From: Amarobacter sp964507025 | GTDB lineage: Bacteria > Chloroflexota > Dehalococcoidia > Tepidiformales > Tepidiformaceae | Direction of reading: 5' to 3' | Length of the DNA stretch: 64,000 nt | NCBI GenBank assembly: GCA_964507025.1 | Contig: CAZDOK010000004.1 | Location: 124,001-188,000 of the forward strand | Translations under genes and position numbers: made by a program | Shown here: one piece after another, positions 41,869-49,981 of the stretch | Layout of the letters: every line of letters begins with the position of its first letter | How positions within the stretch are numbered: position 1 is the stretch's first letter | The notes under the pieces: generated by a model | Databases searched by the model: none | Told to the model about the DNA's origin: nothing | Seen by the model: only the letters and a program-made list of their open reading frames with translations

Positions 41869-42756
41869 ATGACCGACCTCAAGGTCCCGCTGGATATCGC
41901 CGGCACGACGTTTTCCGACTTCGAGTTCGAATGGAACTGGCAGACGTCGCAGCTGCTTTCGCGGGCGACCGGGTGCTCGATCCGGGACGAGCGTGACTTG
42001 CCGTGCTTGATGAACACGTCAGATGCGGCGGGCCACCCGATGGTGCCATTCAACGGTGCCCTGCTGGCGCGCAACCGTGACGAGGTCATGGACCGGCTCA
42101 TCGGCGGGTATGCGAACTGGCAACAGGTCGGGCGCTGGGGCTCGGGAGGGGCGAAGTACTTCGGACCGGTTCCGCAGGCCGGGCGCGGCCGCGTGACCTC
42201 GCGCATTTCCGAACTCGGCGCGACCTCCAAGGGCCACGCACTCGTGCGGTTCAACTTCGAAGTTGCCCAACTCGCAAGTGGGAGCCCGCTCCTCGAAGGC
42301 TGGATGCTACTCTTCTTGCTCGGCTGCGCACCCGAAGGCGCCGGAGCCTTGAACCCACCACGTATCACGATCCCTGACCGCACACCTGATGAAGTGGTAG
42401 CCCACGACACCCACGTCAATGTGACTTTTGACTGGGCTGTGCCTTCAGGCGACTGGAACACGACGCACTTCATCCAGCAGACGGGAAACCCGGCACCTTT
42501 GACGCACGGTCCGCGCAACATGGGCCTCGTTCTCCAGGACGCATGCCGGGCGTTTGCCAGCGGTCGGGTGGACCGGCTCAGGGAGGTCACCATTGGGAGC
42601 CTGCCGGCGCCCCACTACCCGCCCGAGCCGACGGAGACCCGCTTCTGGCGCGAGGGGGACCGCATTCTCGGCCGGCTCGTCGTGCCAGCCAATGAGCGAA
42701 TCGACGGCGGAGAGGGCGACAAGGTCTGCATCGACCAGATCGAGCTGCGGCTCTAG
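41869..42756 (+). CDS. Double hot-dog (MaoC/hydratase-2-like) protein
   Basis: A 295-residue protein that I place in the MaoC-like hot-dog group by its motif pattern. The second half contains SGDWNTTHF, matching the hydratase-2 pattern SGDxNxxH with its catalytic Asp/His pair. The first half (NGALLARNRDEVMDRLIGGY ... GRVTSRISELGATSKGHALVRF) resembles the non-catalytic hot-dog repeat of double-domain enzymes. The predicted reaction is (R)-specific hydration of an enoyl-CoA. It lies directly after an acyl-CoA dehydrogenase. Its last 312 bases are overlapped by an antisense reading frame of a HEAT-repeat gene. Confidence 0.75.
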   Translation: MTDLKVPLDIAGTTFSDFEFEWNWQTSQLLSRATGCSIRDERDLPCLMNTSDAAGHPMVPFNGALLARNRDEVMDRLIGGYANWQQVGRWGSGGAKYFGPVPQAGRGRVTSRISELGATSKGHALVRFNFEVAQLASGSPLLEGWMLLFLLGCAPEGAGALNPPRITIPDRTPDEVVAHDTHVNVTFDWAVPSGDWNTTHFIQQTGNPAPLTHGPRNMGLVLQDACRAFASGRVDRLREVTIGSLPAPHYPPEPTETRFWREGDRILGRLVVPANERIDGGEGDKVCIDQIELRL

Positions 42757-43767
42757 ACGAGGGGCGGAGTACCCGCCGAAGCCACTCACCAGCATTCCTG
42801 CGGGACCATCAGCGATGGCGCCGGGGCAGCGAAATCTACCTGCCAGCGGGAAGCCATCCGTTCCCGGAGGGACTCCGGAAATCAACTCCGGCCTGCGAAA
42901 GAGCGTCAACACGAGCGAGTGACAGTCGCCAACTGCCGGCTGGCTTTCTATCGCCCGTTCGAGTGCGGCTTCGAGCAGAACATTGGCGCCGGGCTCAGCC
43001 AGTCTCACAAGCGCCGATATCGCGGCGTATCTCGGATCGGATGCCTCCCCGGCAGCCATCTCATGCAATCGTCCGAGGCATTCGGTGGTGAGACCACCAA
43101 TCAGGCGGCGTTCGCCGAGTTCGCGGGCCGCCGCCCCGCGAACCGCCGGATCACGGTCCCGGCTCAGAGCCAGCAGAAGGTCCGTTGCTTCGGTGTCCCC
43201 ACGCTGGCCATAGACATGGGCGAGCGACATACGGATGAGGCTATCGCGATGGGTGACGAATCTCCGCAGCGGCGACAAATCAAAGACCGCGAGGATCGGG
43301 GGCCACGTTTCTCGGGGTTCCCCCCGGGCATGATTCACTCGCTGGCCGAACTCCCGCGCGGAAGCTCCCATCTGAATGCCGCTCAGGGCGTCGAGGGCAT
43401 AGCGAACGACTTTCGGCGAACGGTCGTCGAGCGCATGCATCAGTCTCGGGATGTTCGCATCGCGTTCTTCGGGCGAGTCGGTGGCCAAGTCGAGGAGCGT
43501 GACCCCGAGGGCCCTTCGGGCGACGCGGCGAGAACGGAGTTCGCCTTCCGCGGCCTCCAGCAGGTCACCGTGCGGGCCGCGCTGAAGCGCCTCGAAACAC
43601 ATTGAGCCCAGGTCGAAGTCCGTATCGCTGGCCAGGTAGACCTCCACCGGCTCCGCAACGGTTGCCTCGTCGAGGAGCGCAGCCCTCTCATTCGCCTCCT
43701 GGAACTGCCGCGTCCAGTAGTCTTCCGCCATGTAGGAAGTATTGGCGTCCGACTGATTCGCAGCCAT
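42445..43767 (-). CDS. HEAT-repeat-like protein with an anomalous antisense C-terminus
   Basis: The first about 300 of 440 residues read as a helical-repeat protein: ARRALGVTLLDLATDSPEER, PKVVRYALDALSGIQ, DPAVRGAAARELGERRLIGG, PRYAAISALVRLAEPG. From about residue 310 the sequence is low-complexity and basic, and from base 42756 leftward it is simply the antisense of the hot-dog gene. A lost stop codon or a frameshift near 42850 would explain this. The true C-terminus probably ends in the 42757-42900 interval. It lies 24 bases downstream of mscS on the same strand. The start is uncertain; an ATG 12 codons in is equally weak in ribosome-binding signal. Binding-scaffold function only. Confidence 0.6.
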   Translation of the reverse strand: MAANQSDANTSYMAEDYWTRQFQEANERAALLDEATVAEPVEVYLASDTDFDLGSMCFEALQRGPHGDLLEAAEGELRSRRVARRALGVTLLDLATDSPEERDANIPRLMHALDDRSPKVVRYALDALSGIQMGASAREFGQRVNHARGEPRETWPPILAVFDLSPLRRFVTHRDSLIRMSLAHVYGQRGDTEATDLLLALSRDRDPAVRGAAARELGERRLIGGLTTECLGRLHEMAAGEASDPRYAAISALVRLAEPGANVLLEAALERAIESQPAVGDCHSLVLTLFRRPELISGVPPGTDGFPLAGRFRCPGAIADGPAGMLVSGFGGYSAPRLEPQLDLVDADLVALSAVDSLIGWHDEPAENAVPLAPEAGLRRLGRVVGRRQAPNGDLPEPVHPTAGKRPACVLENEAHVARTVRQRCRVSRLLDEVRRVPVA

Positions 43768-43791
43768 GGGTGTCCGGCTGGCATTCGCTGA

Positions 43792-44733
43792 TCACTCCTG
43801 GTTTCGAGGAGGGACAGCCTCATCTGGCGTCGCGCTGCGATTCGCCGTACGCGCCCCCACGGAACCCCCGAACGGCACCTGCACTTCGCGGTGGTAGGGG
43901 ATCTCGACGTCTTCCTCATCGAAGCGTTTCTTGATGCGGCGGCGGAGTTCGCCGGTCAGCTCCCACTGTTTAAAGACGCGGACGTCGCCAACGATCTTCA
44001 GATCGACCCCGTCGTTCCCGAGGTTGTTGACTCGCACCACTTTCGGCGGCGCGAGGATGTCCGCGGCCCGGTCCGAGGCAAGGCCTGCGCAGACATCGTC
44101 GACGATGGCGATCACGCGATCGACATCCTCCTCGTAGGCGATGGTCACGTCGAGGTTGATGCGGCTGAAGCCCTGGGTCATGTTGGTCGCGACTGTGATA
44201 GCGCTGTTGGGGATGACGTGGACGTGGGCGTTCATGTCCCGCAGCACGGTCCGGCGGGGCGTAATCTCGATGACCTCCCCGCTCACCCCGGCCACCTGCA
44301 CCACGTCGCCGACGGCGTACTGGCCCTCAACCAGGATGAAGAGGCCATTGATCACGTCCTTGACGAGGGTCTGAGTGCCGAGGCCGATGGCGATGCCCGC
44401 GACGCCGACCCCCGCGATCACCGCTGAGATCTGGACGTCGAACTGGTCCAGCACCAGCGCGGTTCCCACGAGCGCGAGGAAGATCGTGAACACCCACCCG
44501 AGCGTCGCCAGGAGCGTCTTCACCCGGCGTTCAACCACCGCCGGGTCTTCCCGGCGGGCACGGCCGGCCCGGAGGGCGGCGGAACGGACGACTCGCCCGA
44601 ACACCCGCACGACCAGCAATCGCACCAGGACCAGGCCGATGAAGATACCCAGGATGTTGACCCCGCCCGTCGTCAGCCAGTCGCGCCACTGGTCTGAGCT
44701 TTCGGGAATGAGGAACAGCGGTTCGAAATTCAT
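43792..44733 (-). CDS. mscS: Small-conductance mechanosensitive channel (MscS family)
   Basis: A 313-residue MscS-type channel releasing solutes on osmotic downshock. Three N-terminal helices are followed by the pore helix and gate signature GVAGIAIGLGTQTLVKDVINGLFILVE in short blocks, then the beta domain (YAVGDVVQVAGVSGEVIEI, RDMNAHVHVIPNS) and the alpha-beta C-terminal domain (RIKKRFDEEDVEIPYHRE). The ATG overlaps the helicase stop codon by four bases, so the two are co-transcribed. Confidence 0.93.
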   Translation of the reverse strand: MNFEPLFLIPESSDQWRDWLTTGGVNILGIFIGLVLVRLLVVRVFGRVVRSAALRAGRARREDPAVVERRVKTLLATLGWVFTIFLALVGTALVLDQFDVQISAVIAGVGVAGIAIGLGTQTLVKDVINGLFILVEGQYAVGDVVQVAGVSGEVIEITPRRTVLRDMNAHVHVIPNSAITVATNMTQGFSRINLDVTIAYEEDVDRVIAIVDDVCAGLASDRAADILAPPKVVRVNNLGNDGVDLKIVGDVRVFKQWELTGELRRRIKKRFDEEDVEIPYHREVQVPFGGSVGARTANRSATPDEAVPPRNQE

Positions 44734-46910
44734 GCCGGCACCAGCCTGGCGTAGCTCTGCAGGAGCCGCCGAACGCCCGCGGACTCGAAGGCAACAACGA
44801 CTTCGACATCGCCGCCATTGGCGTGCGAGCTGACGACCGTGCCGGCGCCGAACTTGGGGTGGACCACGCGATCGCCGGTAGCCCACTGCGCTGCCGCCGG
44901 TGGCGGTTCGCCGGGGTCGAATAACGGCGGAGCGGAAGCCGCCTCCATGTACGTGCGGGGTGTGCTGCCGAACGGGCGCTTGAGCTGCGCCGGGATGTCG
45001 GCGAGGAACCGCGACGGCGGGTTCGCGGACTGGGAGCCGAACGAGAACCGCCGGTAAGAGCGCGTGAGGTAGAGCAAATCCATGGCCCGGGTTATGCCCA
45101 CGTAGCAGAGCCGGCGCTCTTCCTCCATCTGCCGGGGGTCGTCGAACGAACGGATGTGGGGCAGGACGCCCTCTTCGAGGCCGATCAGGAAGACGACGGG
45201 GAACTCCAGTCCCTTTGCGGCATGGAGCGTGATCAAGGTGACGGCCGACGACCCCTCGCGGAGCTCGTCCACATCCGCTACGAGGGCGACATCCTGCAGG
45301 AATGTCGCCAGGTCGCCGCCTTCACCTGCCACCTCTTCGTACTCGCTCATCACGGAGCGGAGCTCGAGCACGTTCTCGATCCGCTCCTCGGAAGACTCGT
45401 CGCCGTCCTGGAGGTACTTCGCATAGCCGGTGAGCGAGAGCACCTGGTCGAGCAGCGCGGGCAGCGCAAGGGTGCGCTGGGACTGCAGCAGGTCAACGGT
45501 GTTCACAAACGCCTGGACGGCGGAGGCGGAACGACCGGTGACTCCCGCCACGCCGGCGCCACGAGCGACCTCGGCAGCGGCGTCCCACGGCGTCGTGCCC
45601 GTGCGCGACGCGTGCTCGCGGAGACGTTCGACCGTGCGGTCGCCGATGCCCCGGCCTGGCACGTTGATGACGCGCAGCAGGCTCGCCTCGTCGTACGGGT
45701 TGTGAATCAGGCGGAAGTAGGCGACCAGGTCCTTGATCTCGCGACGCTGGTAAAAGCGGACGCCCCCGATCAGGCGATAGGGAATGCGATGACGCACCAG
45801 CGCTTCCTCAACCGCCCGCGATTGCGCATTGGTCCGGTACATCACCGCGATGTCGCCGTAATTTCGGCCGGCGGACACCAGGCGGGCGACCTCGCTCGCC
45901 ACGAACTCGCCTTCCTCTTCGTCGCTGTACGCGTCGTAGGTCGTGATGAGCTCGCCCCCCTGCCGCTCGGTCCAGAGATGGCGCGGGTGGCGGCCCGGGT
46001 TCTTGCCAATGACTGCGTCGGCGGCCTCGAGAATCGCGGGAGTCGAGCGGTAGTTCTGCTCGAGCAGGTAGATCGTGCATCCCGGGAAATCGCGCTCGAA
46101 GAACTGGACGTTGCGGACGTCCGCGCTGCGCCACGAGTAGATGCTCTGGTCCGGGTCGCCGACCACCGTGATGTTTCCGTGGACCGACGCGAGCTGGCGA
46201 GCCAGCGCGTACTGCACGGGATTCGTGTCCTGGAACTCATCAACGAGCACGTGCAGATAGCGGCCCGCATACTTCTCGAGCATCGCGGGCTGCTGAAACA
46301 ACCGAACGGCATACAGCAGGAGATCATCGAAATCGAGGGCCGAGGCCGACTTGAGTGAGGCCTCGTAACGACCGTAGGCGCGAGCAACGACCTCGTCGCT
46401 ATAGCTGCGGACAGTCGTCGCCATCTGCTCGGGAACAATCATCTCGCTCTTGGCGTTCGAGATCTGAGAAAGGACGCCCCGGGGCGAGTACCGGCGCGGG
46501 TCGACATGCAGTTCTTCGAGCACCCGTTTCATGAGCGCTACCTGGTCGGCGTCGTCGTAGATGACGAAGTCGGGCGAGAGCCCGATTGCGGCCCCGTCGA
46601 TCCGCAGCCAGCGCGCGCACATGCTGTGGAACGTCCCCATGTGCAGGTCTTTCGCGTCTTCGCCCAGCAGTCGTCCGGCACGCTCGCGCATTTCGCGCGC
46701 CGCCTTGTTGGTGAAGGTAACCGCGAGGATCCGCCACGGGGGCACGCGGCGCTCGCGCACCAGGTAGGCGACCCGCTGGGTGATGACCCGGGTCTTCCCG
46801 CTCCCTGGCCCGGCGAGGATGAGCACGGCACCGTCGCCGTGGGTGACGGCGGCGCGCTGCGGTTCGTTCAGGCCCTCGAGCAGGGGCGCCAGTTCAACGG
46901 TGGAGTCCAC
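44730..46910 (-). CDS. UvrD/PcrA-type 3'-5' DNA helicase
   Basis: A 726-residue superfamily 1A helicase involved in repair and replication-conflict resolution. Motifs: Q-motif LNEPQRAAV, Walker A AGPGSGKT at 33-40, motif Ia TFTNKAAREM, motif II VDEFQDTN, motif III GDPDQSIYSWR, motif IV QNYRS, motif V TLHAAKGLEF and motif VI ERRLCYVGITRA. The C-terminal tail (TGDRVVHPKFGAGTVV) is the PcrA-type Tudor-like RNA-polymerase-binding region. GTG start. Followed directly by mscS. Confidence 0.95.
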   Translation of the reverse strand: MDSTVELAPLLEGLNEPQRAAVTHGDGAVLILAGPGSGKTRVITQRVAYLVRERRVPPWRILAVTFTNKAAREMRERAGRLLGEDAKDLHMGTFHSMCARWLRIDGAAIGLSPDFVIYDDADQVALMKRVLEELHVDPRRYSPRGVLSQISNAKSEMIVPEQMATTVRSYSDEVVARAYGRYEASLKSASALDFDDLLLYAVRLFQQPAMLEKYAGRYLHVLVDEFQDTNPVQYALARQLASVHGNITVVGDPDQSIYSWRSADVRNVQFFERDFPGCTIYLLEQNYRSTPAILEAADAVIGKNPGRHPRHLWTERQGGELITTYDAYSDEEEGEFVASEVARLVSAGRNYGDIAVMYRTNAQSRAVEEALVRHRIPYRLIGGVRFYQRREIKDLVAYFRLIHNPYDEASLLRVINVPGRGIGDRTVERLREHASRTGTTPWDAAAEVARGAGVAGVTGRSASAVQAFVNTVDLLQSQRTLALPALLDQVLSLTGYAKYLQDGDESSEERIENVLELRSVMSEYEEVAGEGGDLATFLQDVALVADVDELREGSSAVTLITLHAAKGLEFPVVFLIGLEEGVLPHIRSFDDPRQMEEERRLCYVGITRAMDLLYLTRSYRRFSFGSQSANPPSRFLADIPAQLKRPFGSTPRTYMEAASAPPLFDPGEPPPAAAQWATGDRVVHPKFGAGTVVSSHANGGDVEVVVAFESAGVRRLLQSYARLVPA

Positions 46911-47019
46911 CCGGGCAGTCTATCATTCGCTCACCCACCCTATCCATTTCACGATCGCCCGTATGGGGGCCGTAGACTAGTCTGGGCGGCGGGCAATCAG
47001 GCCGGTATGGGAGAATCGC

Positions 47020-47733
47020 ATGTTTGATTCGTGGCCGGGAGGCTCGTGGGAAGCGACCGTCAGGTACGTCGGGGCGGTCCTGGCGATCTACCTCGCGGCG
47101 ATCTGGGTGGCACTGGTGTTCTGGACCTACCGCGACATACGCCAGCGCACGCGCGACCCGATTCTCCAGACCGTGGCCGTGTTGCTCGTGCTCATCTTCT
47201 TCCTGCCCGGACACTGGGTGTACCTGATCGTGCGGCCTCGTTACACGCTTACGGAGCTGTACGAGCGTTCCCTCGAGGAAGAAGCGCTGCTGCAGGAGCT
47301 CGAAGACCAGAAGGCTTGCCCCACCTGCAAGCGCCGGGTGCTGGATGACTACCTCATCTGCCCCTCGTGCCGGACCCAACTGAAGGAGCCCTGCCGGCAG
47401 TGTTCAAAGCCCCTGAGTTACGCCTGGGTGGCCTGCCCGTATTGCGGGCTGGAAAAACCGCCCCGCGAGGGCTTCGGGCCGCGGCCCGTCAGGGCGCCGC
47501 AGCCCCGCCAGCAGGCAGCCGCGGCGCCACCTCAGCCACGGCCACAGCCCGCTCCCCAGGGCCGGGCCCCGGCCGGGCCACAGCCCATGGCACAGCCCGC
47601 ATCGCGCCCAATGCCCCGGCAAGCGCCCGCCGCCGAAGCACCGGTGCAGCCTGCCCGGCCCGCGCGAGATCCATTCGGACGCAGCGTCACTTCGCCCGCG
47701 CCAGCCGATGAGGGGCCAGTTATCGGCGAGTAA
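47020..47733 (+). CDS. Membrane-anchored double zinc-ribbon protein
   Basis: A 237-residue protein. Two hydrophobic helices (VLAIYLAAIWVALVFW and TVAVLLVLIFFLPGHWVYLIV) form a hairpin anchor. An acidic coiled segment (ELYERSLEEEALLQELEDQ) links to two zinc ribbons (CPTCKRRVLDDYLICPSC and CRQCSKPLSYAWVACPYC). The C-terminal third is Pro/Ala/Gln-rich and disordered. The architecture is common in Chloroflexota proteins of unknown function. A GGGAGA lies upstream of the ATG. It is divergent from the helicase. Confidence 0.8.
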   Translation: MFDSWPGGSWEATVRYVGAVLAIYLAAIWVALVFWTYRDIRQRTRDPILQTVAVLLVLIFFLPGHWVYLIVRPRYTLTELYERSLEEEALLQELEDQKACPTCKRRVLDDYLICPSCRTQLKEPCRQCSKPLSYAWVACPYCGLEKPPREGFGPRPVRAPQPRQQAAAAPPQPRPQPAPQGRAPAGPQPMAQPASRPMPRQAPAAEAPVQPARPARDPFGRSVTSPAPADEGPVIGE

Positions 47734-47763
47734 TCGCCGGGTGCTGGCTCGCCAGGGTGCGCT

Positions 47764-48618
47764 TCAGGCGAGTGCTTCGAGCAGTCCCGTCCCGGCGAGC
47801 AGCTCCGCCATGCGGTCCAGCTTCCGCTCCCCGGAAAAGCGCGTCCGGTCGAAGATTCCTTCGAGCGCGATCACGGTATTCTCGGTGTCCGTGCGGGAGA
47901 GCAACACCGGGATGCCGTTCGCCCCTGCCGCATCGAACAGGTACTCCGAGGGCCGGCGGCCACCCGTGAGGATGAGCAGGTTGGGCTGGCCCTTGATGGC
48001 CGCCAGGTGCTGATCGGTCTTATCGAACCGGACCACCACCGCCTTCGATTCGAACCGGCGGAAGTAGGGCTGGCCGGCATCCGAGCTGATCGGGGCAATC
48101 ACCAGGTGGTCTGAGGTCACGTCGTCGTGATCGCCCTCCACCAGGACCTCGGCGTTCAAGGCGGCTCTCGCCTCGGACACGCTGAACCCGGTCAGCGTGC
48201 GGTCCTCGCCCACCTCCACCACCAGCGGTGCGCCGGCTGCTGCGCGCGAGCCAGAGAAACCGTCCACCCCCGTCACGACGATTGCGACGGTGGCTGCGGG
48301 CGATGATGCCGGTTTTGTGCCGCGGGCAACCAGGACGACCTTCGCTTCGGCGGGCGCCGAGGCGGCCGGCCCCTCGACTACCAGCGTTTCGCCAGCCCCA
48401 GCGGCAGGGATGGCAGCCTGTGGCTCTGCCGGGCTACCGGGGGCGAACGACAGCGTCGCGAACCACTCCGCGTCGGCTTCGGCGTTCGATCCCTCGCCAT
48501 CGGCCAGGCGGACGAGCCTGACCGAAGTGCCGAGGTAGGCGAGGTGCCTGGCGATGGCGGCAGCGACGCCAGTCTTGCCTTCACCGGGGTTGGAAGAGGT
48601 CACGTAGAGAAGCGCCAC
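47764..48618 (-). CDS. P-loop (BioD-like) and DRTGG-domain protein
   Basis: A 284-residue cytoplasmic protein with an N-terminal BioD/AAA_26-type P-loop (SSNPGEGKTGVAAAIARHL, residues about 8-26) and a C-terminal DRTGG domain (VLVEGDHDDVTSDHLVIAPIS, VVRFDKTDQHLAAIKGQPNLLILTGG as short blocks). This is the regulatory half of phosphotransacetylase, but no catalytic phosphotransacetylase domain or ackA gene follows. Lone copies occur in Chloroflexota and are often annotated as phosphotransacetylase-family proteins. A nucleotide-sensing role is likely. It is convergent with the zinc-ribbon gene. Confidence 0.85.
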   Translation of the reverse strand: MALLYVTSSNPGEGKTGVAAAIARHLAYLGTSVRLVRLADGEGSNAEADAEWFATLSFAPGSPAEPQAAIPAAGAGETLVVEGPAASAPAEAKVVLVARGTKPASSPAATVAIVVTGVDGFSGSRAAAGAPLVVEVGEDRTLTGFSVSEARAALNAEVLVEGDHDDVTSDHLVIAPISSDAGQPYFRRFESKAVVVRFDKTDQHLAAIKGQPNLLILTGGRRPSEYLFDAAGANGIPVLLSRTDTENTVIALEGIFDRTRFSGERKLDRMAELLAGTGLLEALA

Positions 48619-48729
48619 GGTTCAATCCTCGGCGCGTTGGCGCCAGAGCGATTGTGACGAACTGCACACGTTGCGACAAGGCGAGCCGGCCCCCTTCGCG
48701 GAGCAGGCAGGGCAGGTACCATTGCCGGT

Positions 48730-49215
48730 ATGCACGTAACCCGCCGCATCACCGTCGAACGAAACCGCCTGCGATTCGCTGCGGCCCACATGGCCACGTT
48801 CAGGGGCGACTGCGAGCCGCTCCACGGGCACAACTACGACGTCATCATCGAGATCGAGGGCGACCTGACCGAGGAGCGCTGGGTGTGGGACTTCGGGCGA
48901 GTGAAGCGGGCCGCCCACGCCATCACCGAGGAACTCGACCACAAGTTCCTGCTCCAGCGCGATAGCCGGCACCTGTCGATGGAGGAGTCTGAGACGTCGT
49001 GGACCGTGAGCTTTGGCACCCGCAGCTATGTGTTTCCCCGGAGCGATGTGCTGCTGCTCCCCATCGAGAACACGACTGCCGAATGTATCTCCGAGTGGTT
49101 CGCAAGCAGGCTGCTCGATGCGTTGCGCGAGCAGGGCGCGACCCACGTTCGCCGGCTCACGGTCGGGATAGAGGAAATGCCCGGGCAAACCGGCTGGTAT
49201 ACACTGGACCTCTAG
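48730..49215 (+). CDS. QueD/6-pyruvoyltetrahydropterin synthase-family protein
   Basis: A 161-residue T-fold enzyme. The zinc His triad is present (FAAAHM His20, LHGHNY His32 and His34), the catalytic Cys28 in FRGDCEPLHGH is present, and the C-terminal IEEMPGQTGWYTL holds the pterin-binding Glu. It could make 6-carboxytetrahydropterin for queuosine biosynthesis or act in another pterin route. No queC, queE or folE neighbour is present. It is divergent from the DRTGG gene and followed 43 bases later by a Cys-rich gene. Confidence 0.85.
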   Translation: MHVTRRITVERNRLRFAAAHMATFRGDCEPLHGHNYDVIIEIEGDLTEERWVWDFGRVKRAAHAITEELDHKFLLQRDSRHLSMEESETSWTVSFGTRSYVFPRSDVLLLPIENTTAECISEWFASRLLDALREQGATHVRRLTVGIEEMPGQTGWYTLDL

Positions 49216-49258
49216 AGGGCGCGGCTCACCGACGCCCTCGATGGCATTGGAGGAAGGC

Positions 49259-49804
49259 ATGCAGCTGGACTGGGACAAAGCCATCAACGAAATCCTCTCC
49301 GAGAAGATGTCGTGCCAGGCCTGCGGGTCACTCGGCGATCACATGGTCGTCGGCTACACCCGCGAAGCGGCGGCGGCCGAGTTCGCCATGCGTTGCAAGG
49401 AGTGCGTCGACAAGTCGGACTGCGATGCCCGCAAGCTCGTGGTGGTGTGCGAGAACTGCGCGCCCACCTATCGCGTCAATGGGGAACTCATGGACGAGGC
49501 GGGCATGATGGGCGTGATGCTCGAAGAGTGCCGTCGCAACCTCGAGGACTCGGTCGACTATCTCGCCACGTACTGGAAAGAGGAAATCGACGTCCCCTAC
49601 GAGGACATGGCGAAGGGGCTCGACGAAGTCGACCCCGAGCTGTTCAAGGAAGAAGACTCCTGGCGGCTGCGCCTTGAGGAGGAGTACCTCCAACTGCACC
49701 GCTGGTTCCGCGAGCACCACGTGCCGATTCCGGATCCGGGGTGGCGCAGCCAGTACGTCGAAGAGGTGGTGGGCCTGGGCTACACCTCGCTCCTGGGCGA
49801 CTGA
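49259..49804 (+). CDS. Cys-rich hypothetical protein, likely metal-binding
   Basis: A 181-residue protein starting at the ATG that follows GGAGGA. The N-terminal third has zinc-finger-like Cys pairs (SCQACGSLGDH, RCKECVDKSDCD, VCENCAP). The remainder is acidic and helical (ECRRNLEDSVDYLATYWKEE, EEEYLQLHRWFREHHVPI). There are no membrane segments. I do not recognise the family; the Cys-pair spacing suggests a treble-clef or rubredoxin-like zinc site. It is in line with queD and ends just before tRNA-Gly. An ATG six codons upstream is possible but lies inside the Shine-Dalgarno region. Confidence 0.72.
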   Translation: MQLDWDKAINEILSEKMSCQACGSLGDHMVVGYTREAAAAEFAMRCKECVDKSDCDARKLVVVCENCAPTYRVNGELMDEAGMMGVMLEECRRNLEDSVDYLATYWKEEIDVPYEDMAKGLDEVDPELFKEEDSWRLRLEEEYLQLHRWFREHHVPIPDPGWRSQYVEEVVGLGYTSLLGD

Positions 49805-49808
49805 GGCA

Positions 49809-49836
49809 TTGGCGGCAAGAGAGCCCGTGGTATACT
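49809..49836 (+). promoter_or_regulatory. Promoter of tRNA-Gly
   Basis: TTGGCG (49809-49814), a 16-base spacer and TATACT (49831-49836) lie 13 bases upstream of the mature tRNA 5' end. The elements overlap only the intergenic space after the Cys-rich gene. Confidence 0.6.
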
Positions 49837-49848
49837 GACCCGCAGCGG

Positions 49849-49923
49849 GCGGAAGTAGCTCAGTGGCAGAGCGCCTCCTTGCCAAGGAGGAGGTCGCGAG
49901 TTCGACCCTCGTCTTCCGCTCCA
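49849..49923 (+). tRNA. tRNA-Gly (anticodon GCC), CCA encoded
   Basis: The acceptor GCGGAAG pairs with CTTCCGC, then discriminator T and an encoded CCA (49921-49923). The D arm is GCTC...GAGC, the anticodon stem CCTCC/GGAGG holds TTGCCAA with anticodon GCC at 49881-49883, and the T arm GCGAG-TTCGACC-CTCGT is intact with one G-U pair. Fully cloverleaf-compatible. Confidence 0.97.
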
Positions 49924-49935
49924 TCTCGAACTTGA

Positions 49936-49961
49936 AAAGCCCGCCTAGATCGGCGGGCTTT
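49936..49961. terminator. Bidirectional intrinsic terminator after tRNA-Gly
   Basis: AAAGCCCGCC (49936-49945) pairs perfectly with GGCGGGCTTT (49952-49961) around TAGATC. The A-rich 5' and T-rich 3' ends let it work in both directions, for the tRNA and for the convergent N-acetyltransferase gene 20 bases away. Confidence 0.8.
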
Positions 49962-49981
49962 CTCGTTGTCCGCGGCCGGGT

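Noticed and set aside
46974..46983. AGACTAGTCT palindrome between the helicase and zinc-ribbon genes
   Set aside because: Only ten bases long; such dyads are expected by chance and it lacks a second copy or regulator.
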